Part shown: positions 54,256-64,000 of the stretch, piece by piece
How positions within the stretch are numbered: position 1 is the first letter of the stretch
How the letters are laid out: each line of letters begins with the position of its first letter
Source of the DNA: Dimargaris cristalligena
Lineage: Eukaryota > Kickxellomycota > Dimargaritomycetes > Dimargaritales > Dimargaritaceae
Direction: 5' to 3'
Length of the DNA stretch: 64,000 bases
Assembly (NCBI GenBank): GCA_027576995.1
Contig: JANBQC010000043.1
Location: forward strand, 17,457 to 81,456
The notes under the pieces: generated by a model
The model's input: the letters and a program-made list of their open reading frames with translations, nothing else
Told to the model about the DNA's origin: nothing
The model's database searches: none
Position numbers and translations under genes: made by a program

Positions 54256-55857
54256 ATGTCGACCCAGGAATCCCAGGTTCAGGTCCGCTTCGTGACCAAA
54301 AGCGCGAAGTACACCGTGCCCGATGTGCCGCTTCTGGTGCCCATTGTACTCAAACGCGACGGCTTATCGGAGCTAGTGAACTTCTTGCTCAAATTAGAGA
54401 CCCCCGTTCCGTTCCAATTCCTGGCTGGGGGTCAGCTTCTGCGTACCAGTCTGGCGTCCTTTATCAAATCGCAGCCCGATTTGTCGGCGGAAAATATTCT
54501 CGAAATTGAGTATATTGAATCCATGGTGCCGCCCAAGCGGGTATCCGAATACAAGGTTGACGACTGGATCAGCCAAGTGTGCACAGCCGCTAATGGGTAA
54601 GTATAAGTGACCTTCTCTATTTTGATTATGGCAATGCCCATAATTTAACCCAAACATTCCACGCCCACACCCGTGCTACTCGATAAAATATATCCTCTTC
54701 TTGAAGCTGGACTTGGCTGCCTATTGCATACTAACCTTCCAGCCATGTATTATCTGCGATTCCCTTTCACTCCCATTAGTGCGGTTTTGGTAGGCTGCTA
54801 CGACGGTACGGCCAAGGTCTATGACCAGAGTTGCCAGCTCATGTACAACCTGGCGGCCCATCGGTCGGCGGTCAAGGCCGTCGCCTGGATGCACAGCAAT
54901 GCCAAAGACTGGCAGGCCCCCCAAACGACGTTCCTTACCGGTTCCCAGGACTGCTCCATCATGGGCTGGTCCCTTAACCAAACTACCCCTACAGCCGGTG
55001 ACGTAACCGCGACGAACGAAAAGGGCCCCGAGCCCTCACTTCAGGCCCGCCCGGCCTTTGAATGCCTGGGCCATACAGGAAGCATTGAGTCTATCAGTGT
55101 GAACCGAAGCGGCACGCAGTTTGCTAGTGCGAGTTCGGATGGTACTATCAAGCTGTGGTCCACACGCGAACATTCGGGCAAGTCCCAGGCCACGGGTGGC
55201 GAGAATGAGTCTGACGAAGAAAACGAAGACGCCGAGGACGATACCGAATTCTTTGAAGTCAACGAGACGAAGCGTCGCAAGCTGAACGGATCCGCCATAC
55301 CGCTGAAACGCGCCCTCTGTTCGCTCGTGGGCCACAACGGGGCCGTCAATACGGTGTGCTACAACACTCAGGACGAGCGATTCCTGTACAGCGGTGGGTT
55401 CGACTACTCCCTGCGGACCTGGGACGCCGAACGCCGGGTGAACCTGAACACGCGCCCGGGAGATAAGGTCATTCTGGACCTGGCCTATTCGGGTCTGTCG
55501 CACCTCATCGCGACCGCCAATGCGGACCGTCTGATTCGGTTGTGGGATACCCGCGTCCAGGAAGGCGAGCCCGGCGTCAAATTAACCCTGTCGGGCCACC
55601 GGGCCTGGGTATCGGCCGTGGATTGGTCCCCTACCTCCCCGTTCATGTTGGCGAGTGCCTCGCACGATGGTACAGTCAAAATATGGGATGTGCGTAGCCC
55701 CACTGCGTCTCTCTACACGGTTAATCCGGCTGCCCAAGATATGGAGGAGAGTGGGTCCCGCAAGGGTCAGAAACTATTGACCGTAGACTGGTCCGGTAGC
55801 ACGCTTGCTAGCGGTGGTGAGGAAGGTGTGTTGCGGTTAACCTCGGTGGAATATTAA
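54256..55857 (+). CDS. YTM1: Ytm1/WDR12 ribosome biogenesis WD40 protein, 2 exons
   Basis: Exons 54256-54596 and 54780-55857; intron 54597-54779 (GTAAGT...ATTAG, phase 2) with a perfect TACTAAC branch point at 54728-54734; 472 aa. The N-terminal NLE/UBL domain (about 9-95; VQVRFVTKSAKYTVPDVP, then GLSELVNFLL and PVPFQFLAGGQLLRTSL) binds the MIDAS domain of Rea1/Mdn1. A seven-bladed WD40 propeller follows from about residue 115, including SQDCSIMGWSL, SSDGTIKLWS, SHDGTVKIWDVRSPTASLY. An acidic then basic insert (SDEENEDAEDDTEFFEVNE, KRRKL) lies near 257-285, as in orthologues. Ytm1, with Erb1 and Nop7, forms the PeBoW complex for 60S subunit maturation in the nucleolus. The nearer CCAG at 54742 is rejected because it breaks the frame. 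Confidence 0.95.
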
Positions 55858-56227
55858 ATCCGCCCATCTATAATCTCACTTTTCGCTTCTAAAAAATTAT
55901 TTCTACTGGGCATTTTGGTTTTGCCTGCCTTCTTTTTGCCGCATTCCATGTTAGTACGATCGGTTTATTTTCAATAAAAATTGAATGGTTACTTTGCTTT
56001 GCTTTGATTCAATTTGGTTTTTATTACTCATTTATCAATTATTATTATTATTTTGGGGGGGAAGGGGTTACCCCATTTTAGGGGTAGACATCAGTTGAAA
56101 TCCGTGATATTGAAAATACCGAACAGTCTAGTCGTAGGGCTCGCCGAGTTATACATTAAACTGGGTGCAGTGATGTTACAAAAGGAAACTACTTTTAGTC
56201 AATAGCATTAAAAATCTGCCAGTTTTT
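55858..56227. other. Convergent 3' spacer YTM1/hydrolase
   Basis: Carries AATAAA at 55973-55978, a likely YTM1 polyadenylation signal 116 nt after the stop. A short (ATT)n run lies near 56040. No gene. Confidence 0.55.
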
Positions 56228-57316
56228 CTAAAAAGAGGCCGTCTCTTCGCCATTAAAGTGCTTGTGCAGTACTAAGTTCAGTCGACTGGCCTGCTCTAAG
56301 GGCAATACGTGACCGGAGCCGGAGAACACTAAAATAGGTGCCGCAAGATGGGATGCCAGATCCAGCGAGTCAACTGGGGGCACCATTCGGTCATCAGTGC
56401 CGGTGAGCACCAGGCAGCGGATCCGGGGGTGTTTACTCAGGGGTTCGAGGCAAGCGGCGCTGGTCGAGTGACGCAGACAGGCCGATAGTTGGCCAAGAAA
56501 CCCGTTGAACGTTTGGAGACGGGCAAACGGAGTGCGGATACGGCCCCCTTCGCGAACAAAGTCCAAGTTAGTCCGTACGCGATTGGGGGGGTAGTCCGGG
56601 TCGACGGCCGAAGACTGGTACGGCTGTTCGAGCCATTTGGACGGAAACAGCAGAGAATTGGCCAGGTGGAATTTGGCCTCTAGGTCCTGGGTAAAGGCGA
56701 GTTTGAGAAATAGGTACATGGTGCTCCAGGGGAACAGGACACGGCCGGGGGTGGTGCTCAGAAAGGCAAAAGTACTAAACCGGTCCAAGTCGGCCACTCT
56801 GGCCAATTCCTGGATAATCATGCCGCCCAAACTAACCCCCACGACATGGACATCACTGCGCCAGTCCAAATGGTCGAGGAGGGCTAGCGTGTCGTAGGCC
56901 ATGGCTTGGCTAGTGTAGAGCCCACTCGGGGTATCCGACCAGCCGGTGCCCCGGTTATCGAAAAGCAGGAGGGTATACTCTTCCCCATTGGTCGAAGCGT
57001 TGGCTCCAGTGAAATGCTTAATTTGCTGTTCCCAGGACACCAGGCCCATTCCGAATCCACCTACGAAAATGGCCCGTTTGGGACCGCGACCATGCACCTC
57101 GTAGTAAAGTCGGAACTTCTCGGGCGGGGAGCTTGACTCGACGGCCGGGTGGTGGATAGCCGGGTCTACGGTGAAGTAACCCTGCTTTTGGAGCGAATCA
57201 ATGAAAAGCACTTGGGGTAGACGGGGCAGAAGCGGTTCGGAGCCGGCCTCCATCTCGGTTGGGTCCGGAATCAGTTCCTCGTGGTCCCGGTCACCGGGGC
57301 GGTTAGAATGTGCCAT
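56228..57316 (-). CDS. Alpha/beta hydrolase-fold protein
   Basis: 362 aa, single exon, ATG at 57316. After a charged, probably disordered start (about 1-50), the core shows the oxyanion region AIFVGGFGMGLVSWEQQ and the DNRGTGWSD motif. The nucleophile elbow is GVSLGG (Ser near 162), an acid lies in VLTGTDDRMVPP (Asp near 307), and the catalytic His in FSGSGHVLPLEQ (about 335). All three catalytic elements are present, so it should be an active serine hydrolase. No signal peptide. The substrate cannot be told from sequence; relatives include lipid hydrolases, epoxide hydrolase-like and ester-cleaving enzymes. Converges on YTM1 with 370 nt between stops. Confidence 0.85.
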   Translation of the reverse strand: MAHSNRPGDRDHEELIPDPTEMEAGSEPLLPRLPQVLFIDSLQKQGYFTVDPAIHHPAVESSSPPEKFRLYYEVHGRGPKRAIFVGGFGMGLVSWEQQIKHFTGANASTNGEEYTLLLFDNRGTGWSDTPSGLYTSQAMAYDTLALLDHLDWRSDVHVVGVSLGGMIIQELARVADLDRFSTFAFLSTTPGRVLFPWSTMYLFLKLAFTQDLEAKFHLANSLLFPSKWLEQPYQSSAVDPDYPPNRVRTNLDFVREGGRIRTPFARLQTFNGFLGQLSACLRHSTSAACLEPLSKHPRIRCLVLTGTDDRMVPPVDSLDLASHLAAPILVFSGSGHVLPLEQASRLNLVLHKHFNGEETASF

Positions 57317-58141
57317 TCGGAGTAGTTGACGGGGTTACGGTTGGGTCTGACGATAGGGTGTGGATAGGCAATCACGGGGAAATAAGGGGAAGCGATAAAG
57401 GCCTCCTGAAATAGCGGAGTGGTTGGTAACAGAGCTGCGGGAACGTCTAACTCTATTAAATAGCTAAGTAGCCCATACTCGTTGCTCAAAAGAAGCGTAG
57501 TAAACAGTGGATACTGTAGCGGGGTAGGCCGGCTTGGCGACCCTAAGAATAGGGGGGCGGATACAGACGACTGCGTCATACCCTATAATGTGGGCATAGA
57601 GTCCAGGGAAATTAGGTGCTAAAATGCCCAGAAGAGTTGTCATGCGCATATACAATTAAGAACCACTCAGGTGATTTGATAGGAAGGGCTTCACATGCAT
57701 ATAACGGCCGCGGTCAATTAATGCGCGCAATAAGCGGCCGTGGCAGAATAAGGGAGGAAGTGTTGTAAAGCCATGAGAAAAGAATTTGCACTAAAGCCCT
57801 CAGCAGAAGCCAAGTCAATAGCAGAGGCAGTGACTGTGAACGCCTTCACGGCATCAGTATGCTAGTTGCCTGTGGTGGTCCCAACAGAACAGTAAAGTCC
57901 ACTCGGTTTCAGCTGCTTCCGTTGACTATAATATATCCTGTTTTCCGCCCAGTTGACTTTTCAAGGTATTCTTGACTTATTCCCACCTGGCTTGGTGTGC
58001 TTTCTCGCTTTTCTCTATCGTTTGCATTGCCTCTTTATATTCAGCCAGACCACACCCACCTCGTTCAGCAACGCTCAAAAGGCAGTACACCCAGTGATTC
58101 CCTACCCGCCCTTCTCCGGACCTAACCTATTTTACTCCGCC
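57317..58141. other. Divergent spacer between hydrolase and PEX1
   Basis: Both promoters. Near the PEX1 start the sequence is pyrimidine-rich. A minus-strand frame at about 57271-57579 overlaps the hydrolase leader and starts at a non-ATG codon; not supported. Confidence 0.5.
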
Positions 58142-61100
58142 ATGTCCGAACGCGCGACTGTTCATTTATCCCCCCTGCGCACCTGCTTTGTCAATTTGCC
58201 TCCTGAATGGACTCAGCATTTATGGGAAAGCAGAATTGTCAAGGTAAGCGCACCAGGTCTGCCTTGTTTCGAAGTGCATTCTCTTCTGGGTCACCATGAA
58301 CCCTGAGTGGGCCCCAAGTCACAGTCTTGGGCCGAACCCGAGCCTCCCGAATACAGGTTCTCCGTATCCCCCCCATTGCTCATATATCGGCCACTAACCC
58401 ACACATACCCTCATTTACATTGGCATTATGTCCCCCACACCCCCTTCCTCACACGCCCCAAGACGGTGGGTCCCTTTGCGGCCACGTTCAGATTGAGCTG
58501 GGAGGTCCACCAGCTTCAGCCGGAAACTGGCGCCAGCGAAAAAGTAACCCGGTCCGCCCTCGTTAGCTGGTCGGGGCATAGCAGCCAGGCGGCGGGGTCT
58601 ACGGCCCCCGACCCCGCCACCTGGTCCGCTAAGGATCATTCCCCCCACACGATTGAGATTGACACGGCGTTGGGTAAAGAACTCGGCCTGACCTCGGGGG
58701 TTCAGGTAAATGTGACCGTCGTGGCCAATATTCCGCCTTGCCGGAGTGCCGAGGTCGAGCCGTTGGATAGCGACGACTGGGAGATCATTGAGCTTAACGC
58801 CGGCTTGATTGAAGAAACCCTGCTAACCCAGGTCCGACTGATTTCCGAACACCAACCCATCACGTTCTGGGTCAACCACTCGACCGTCATTCGGCTTCGT
58901 ACCAGTAAGTCGGCCTTTAACTTAGTAATTGGGAAGGAACCGGCCTTAATCCAAATGTGCAGTGTCTGTAGTCACACGCGCCATTTATAGCCGCTAGCTT
59001 ATCAATCTCCAAACCATGTAAATGTATTCCCTTATCTATGTCTACTCTCCCTCAGAACACATTCAACCCGAGAGCCCTTACGCTCTTTTAGGCCACGACT
59101 CCGAAATTGCCATTGCGCCGAAGGTCCGCCGTCCAAGGGCCCCAACCGCCGCACCCGAAAACACCGACCCCGACCAAATCTTTTTAGATCGCTGTTTAGT
59201 ATGTAAGGCCCTGGATTTCCAACCCAACCCGGAGATCAGTACCGGTCCAATTAGGCCAGGAGAAAACTCCTCCAAGTTAACCGACAGTGAGGTAAACCTA
59301 GCCAACCCTCTAGCATTCGACACGATACACGTGCATCCGTCCTGTCTCCGGCTATTCGGCCCGACTGCCACGCTCAAGTCACGCGTCTTTCAAGTAACCC
59401 CCGGTAAACGGCCGCGGATAGTTCTGGGATCGAGTGATTTACCGGCCCTTTGCCACGTTTACCTGGTTCCGGACTCTATGGTAGAGCCCTTCTACGCGGC
59501 CATCCCACCGGCGGTGAAAACTACACTGGGAATCAATCGTCTGGATGAAATCAAAATCCGACTGGCCCGCTCCCTTTCTCCGCCTGTACCCTCGTCAATC
59601 AGCATAACCCCTGTACCGTTAGCAGATGATGGTGCCGCGGTGGGGAAAGTCGCCAGTACAACCCTTGATTACACCGGCCTAACCGACTGGTTTAAAAGCA
59701 AGTTATTAACTATGGCGCAGGACCGCGAAAACGATCCAATTCTGACGGATGGTCAGATTATTGACTGTAGCCAGGATTATGGTCGGCTAGCATTACACAT
59801 ATCCCTTGACGGCCCGAATGGTGATCACAAACGTCCTGGAATCAATAATCGATCACTGGGAATCCCGCCCGACGACGAAACCGACATTAATAAACTTGAC
59901 CGGCCATACATCGTTTTCGACACTCGGGGTATTGAGCAGTTGGATATCCGCCTCAGTACTTCTACGGAGGACCTGTTACCGCTATCCCCGGGGCCCCTGT
60001 CGGCACTGATGTCACCCCCGCATTTAGGGGGTATCGATTCGTTTCTCTCTGATTGCCAGCATTATTTGGAGAAAGCCTACGAACTAAAACAGCCAGCGGT
60101 GACGGTTAGCTGCCCCGATGCCCCCCTGGGCCTTCTTGTGTGTGGCCGTGCAGGGGCGGGTAAGACCTCGGTGTGCCAATGGCTCGCTTATCATTTAACA
60201 GGTCCACAGAGTAGCCAGCCACTACTGGATCATGTCTGGATTGACTGTCGAGATATGGGTCAACACCAACCTGCACCAAGTGGCGACGACGGTCGCCCCC
60301 CACCGCCGCTGTCCCCGATGGCCGATCTGAAACTTAATTTTGAACATGCCGTTCAGCGATCCCCCACGCTTATCGTACTAGATAATTTAGATACCCTGCT
60401 ACCCGCTGTCACGGAACTCGGGGAGGGGAACGCAAGTGTGTCATCCACCGCCAACAATGCGGCGGAGACATTTATCGTCATGGTATCCGATGCGGCCCGT
60501 CGCCATTCATTCCTCCTACTAGCCTCCGCCCACGACAAGCCCCGCCTGCACAAACGAGTTACCACATCCTCGGTATTTAGCAAAGCGATCGAGATTCCAC
60601 CACCCAGCCGACTGCAACGGCGGGATATTCTGGCGGCACTACTCGAGGGACCGCGCTTCACAGCCATCCGGGACACCGTGGCTTTGGCCCCTGAGGTGGA
60701 TCTGTTGGATTTGGCGTACCGGACGGAGGGGTACCTACCCCAGGACATGAAGGCCCTACTTGATCGAAGCTACCGAGAAGCCACTGTGCGGTACGCCCAG
60801 CAACAGTCAGGCGGAGTGAAACAGGCCCTTCCCGGAAGACCGCACCACCAGTATGGCAATAGCCGAAAGTCGCGCAAGAATAACACCGGGGATAAGCCAA
60901 ACCAAACCGGAACCACAGGTATACAGGTCACGATGGTCGACTTTGAAAAGACTCTCAAGGGCTATACTCCGTCGTCGCTGAAAGGCGTAACCCTACATAA
61001 ATCCGATGTGCAGTGGAAGGACATTGGGGGGCTGTGGGAAACGAAACAGGCCCTTATTGAAACCCTTGAACTGCCGGCCAAGTTCGCCAAAATCTTTGAC

Positions 61101-63434
61101 AAATGCCCGCTCCGTCTCCGATCCGGGTAAGTAATGGCTATATCTATATTAATTTATTTTACAATAGTGGTGGTTTCGATATTCAAGTGGATGAGTAAGG
61201 TTATCTGGGAACATACCTTGAGCAATGTTCTGTTTGGAATCCCACCATACCATTACTAATACCGCGTTGCCTGCTATGGATTATGGATTTCCTTTTTATT
61301 ATTATTATTATTATTATTTCACGCTTTGTTATCTGTTCCTTTAACATGATATGCATGGCGTAAATAGAATTCTGCTGTACGGTTATCCGGGCTGTGGGAA
61401 AACCCTCTTGGCCTCCGCCGTGGCCAAAGAATGTGGCCTCAACTTTATCTACGTGAAGGGCCCCGAAATCCTCAACAAATACATTGGTGCTAGCGAGCAG
61501 TCGGTCCGGGATCTTTTCAAACGGGCGACCGCGGCCAAACCCTGCGTGCTCTTCTTCGACGAGCTGGATTCGGTCGCCCCACGGCGTGGCCATGATAACA
61601 CCGGTGTCACTGACCGAGTGGTCAACCAGTTTCTGACCGAAATGGACGGTGCCGAAGGCCTCTCAGGAGTTTACGTGCTGGCTGCTACGAGGTATGTCCC
61701 GGCATTTATTTGTGCTTATGACATCTGTATATTCTCATTGCTTAAGTGCCAATCACCCATGTTTTCGTGGAATTGGAAGCCCGTGTGCTGAACCATAGGC
61801 ACCCCTGGCATTTGACGTACACATGCTGTGGCTTCCGACCGGCTAGGGTGGTTGTTAGTGGTACCATATGCCTAGCTAACTTCGGCTGACCAACCAACTG
61901 GACACTAATTTAATATTGCATATCTTGATTCGTCCCATGATCACCCCATGCCTTCCTTCCTTTAACCGACCCAGCCGTCCTGACCTTATTGACCCGGCCC
62001 TTCTACGACCTGGTCGTCTAGATAAGGCGCTCTTCTGTAACCTACCCGACCGAAGCGAGCGGTTAGACGTAAGTGAGAGGCATCATGTGATTGGACCTGA
62101 TTTGTGTAAAAACAAAGCTCTCACCTGATGTAAACGAAGTATAATAATGGTCCGTGGACCTACCGTTGCATTTTGATATAATAAGCGTGTTTAACCTCTC
62201 TGTGGTTTTTATCTTTTCTGTACTTTTACACCGACCTTTCTTTTGGCCGCGATTAAATGTGTGGGGTGTGGGGAACATGTGATTTTTGTAATAGATATTG
62301 ACCAAGGTGGCCCGTACGATGCGCATGGATGCCGACGTTGATCTAGACCATTTGGCTGATCGTACCGACGGCCTAACCGGGGCCGACCTCCAAGCCGTTT
62401 TGTACAACGGTTATCTAGAGGCGGTCCACGGGGCTTCGGGTGTCGGGGCCGGTGGCAACTCTGGCGAAGAGCAGCCAGATGTTTCTGAGAAGGTGAATGG
62501 AAAAATGCCCGAGACCAGCGCGGATTTTTCTCCACCATCGTCTCCGGAACCTTTCACTGCTGCTGCTACCGCGACGTCTCTAGACTTGGGCCAACAGTTC
62601 GAGGCGATCCAAAATGGCCAGCTACAGTCCATGAATCGCCAAGAAAGGCAGACTATTGCTAATAAGGTAAGTGTATCGTTCCCCTTTCACACACACACAT
62701 ACATATATACATTTTTCTAAACTCGCGGGGTTCCCGAAATAACTTACGGTGCCCAAGTCGGTCGACCGCCTTGCTGATCCGCCACAATAGATAGTGTAAC
62801 CGGTTGGGGGGCAGGGAGTAGAAACTATTAGCTCTAGGGAAATACATTTAGCCGGCTATCTCGCCACGCGTGCCTGGCCAGGGTGGGGGGTATGTGAACT
62901 TACGCTTTAATACTATTTATGTAAACGTGCCGTTTTTTCATTTGACTTCAGATTGAACGACTAGTAAAAAGTATGGAATCGAACGCCATCGACTCCCCAA
63001 CGGGTCGGAACGGATCAGGCCACGTCGGCGCACCATCATTGGGTAGTCCGATTCCTGTAAGTTACAACAACATCAATCGCCTTTCGAGGGATTGTATGGC
63101 CTGGGACTATTGTCTATTTTGCTACTGATCCTAGCTAGGATCGTCAAGTAGGTGACGTATGCACCCAACCAATGAGATAGCCAACGAGAGGGATATTGGA
63201 TAGCTGCATTCTACCAATGGGAACTCTTATTAACGACTTGCCAAATTTGCTTCTGCCTTTTTGTGGGTTCAACCTATTTACGTACCTGGTGGGGTTTAAA
63301 CTGTATGCTTGTGGATATGTTGGTGTTACTCTGATGGAAATCAGTCCATTTCGAACGCACACCTCCGAAAATCGCTCACCCAAGCCAAATCGTCGCTCAA
63401 CCCCGACGAAGCCATTCGTCTACAGACTATGTAA
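58142..63434 (+). CDS. PEX1: Peroxin 1, type II AAA ATPase, 8 exons
   Basis: Exons 58142-58243, 58463-58904, 59056-61126, 61368-61691, 61975-62068, 62295-62666, 62952-63056 and 63345-63434; every junction has GT...AG and keeps frame; about 1199 aa. The N-terminal adaptor domain includes the PEX1 block [20 protein letters not shown] domain D1 has Walker [10 protein letters not shown] (about 546) and a degenerate Walker [13 protein letters not shown] (about 619). D2 has Walker A GYPGCGKT (about 876), [21 protein letters not shown], Walker [18 protein letters not shown] (about 931) and [18 protein letters not shown]. Pex1-Pex6 hexamers pull ubiquitinated Pex5 out of the peroxisome membrane so it can be reused. 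D1 divergence is normal; D2 is the active motor. The end is uncertain: exon 8 reads ...IRLQTM-stop with TAA at 63432, but the same bases make a GTAAGT donor, so one more short exon may follow. Confidence 0.92.
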
Positions 63435-63954
63435 GTATCATCATATCAAGTAACGATTTAAATTGGATGGAGAGGAACTAGTTGTATTTTTTCTCGTTCT
63501 GCATGATTCATTTATTGTTCCTTAATGGGGTTGGGTACATTAAAGTGGAAGTGTAATAGAATAGATTAGCTAGCCTATCTATTGGGATCACGTGGGTGGG
63601 TGGTTGTGAGAGGAGGGGCCTGGGCTTAAGTGGTACCTGTGACTGAGGAAGAGAGAGGGGCCTATGACGTATGGGCGGGGTAGAGTCAGTCAGTGAGTGA
63701 TCAGAACCGTTTTTTAGGGGCGGATACTGGTTATAGTAGGTGGTTTATCCTGCTGCTCACTCGATATTACGCTTATGGTAATGGCGGGAGTTGTTTCAAC
63801 TGGCCCTTCCCTTTTTCCCATCTCCTTCACACCGCCACCTCCTCCCTCCTTTCTCCCACGACAGGCCTTATTATAGGATGGGCGAGTGGGCGGGCTTCTC
63901 CCATTTTATCCAACTACATTTAGGGAGGGAGATTATTGGCTAGAACTAGGCAAT
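63435..63954. other. Region 3' of PEX1
   Basis: If the GTAAGT at 63431 is used, a final PEX1 exon could lie here, for example after TTTTTTAG near 63716, which would add five residues (GGYWL) before a stop. Otherwise no gene. Confidence 0.35.
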
Positions 63955-63960
63955 GGAGAG

Positions 63961-63996
<36 letters not shown>

Positions 63997-64000
63997 GAGG
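63955..64000. repeat. (GA)n microsatellite at window edge
   Basis: Imperfect GA repeat of at least 45 nt running to the end of the window. Confidence 0.9.

Noticed and set aside
54741..54742. AG at CCTTCCAG as YTM1 acceptor
   Set aside because: It would shift the frame and is only 8 nt from the TACTAAC branch point; the AG at 54778-54779 keeps frame and homology.

Overview
The window looks like nuclear DNA of a filamentous or yeast-like fungus outside the well-studied Dikarya, most likely an early-diverging lineage (zoopagomycete or mucoromycete type). Genes are compact. Introns are few, 150-375 nt long, with GTAAGT-type donors, and one carries a TACTAAC branch point. Coding sequence is GC-rich at third positions, whereas the spacers are AT-rich and repeat-laden. 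The gene content is fungal: an IZH3-type PAQR protein, an Fsc1-like fasciclin protein, a secreted CBM19-like protein, and DDB1, which budding yeast lacks. The lineage call is inference.

Layout, left to right: the 3' end of UTP15 (1-468); SNX4/ATG24 (1255-3338, 2 exons); DDB1 (4165-8886, 2 exons), whose stop codon lies 5 nt from a repeat; repeat copy A (8892-about 11570) with a GC-rich insert; an Fsc1-like FAS1 protein (minus, 12943-15630) head-to-head with an NPC1/NCR1 sterol transporter (18636-22724); cytosolic-type glycyl-tRNA synthetase (23519-25501); a small secreted CBM19-like protein (28621-29187); a repeat island nearly free of CpG (about 30000-33187); an IZH3-like receptor (minus, 33545-35062); a second large repeat island (about 35900-42214); an HMT1/ABCB6-type half ABC transporter (43794-46778, 3 exons); a small secreted lysine-rich protein (minus, 47813-48115); WDR6/RTT10 (minus, 49284-53236, 2 exons, start unresolved) head-to-head with YTM1 (54256-55857, 2 exons); an alpha/beta hydrolase (minus, 56228-57316); and PEX1 (58142-63434, 8 exons, last junction uncertain).

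There is no operon-like logic. Several neighbours act on endosome, vacuole or peroxisome (SNX4, Fsc1-like, NCR1, the ABC transporter, PEX1), and UTP15, YTM1, WDR6 and GRS1 serve ribosome, tRNA and translation functions. This may be chance.

The most interesting signal is in the repeats. (1) The repeat islands have almost no CpG, and many differences between copies are CpG to TpG/CpA changes, as expected from CpG methylation and deamination. (2) Three copies of a 146-bp MITE-like element all have the same length and have imperfect terminal inverted repeats. (3) A 2.1-kb element of unknown class has two full copies in inverted orientation about 27 kb apart, with a conserved hairpin and a 77-codon open frame. 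One copy carries a 560-bp GC-rich insert that looks like a promoter plus first exon of an unrelated gene. (4) A roughly 600-bp non-coding element occurs in four copies with a hairpin near its 3' end. No tRNA, rRNA, CRISPR or viral gene was found. All exon boundaries were read by eye from splice signals and protein homology.
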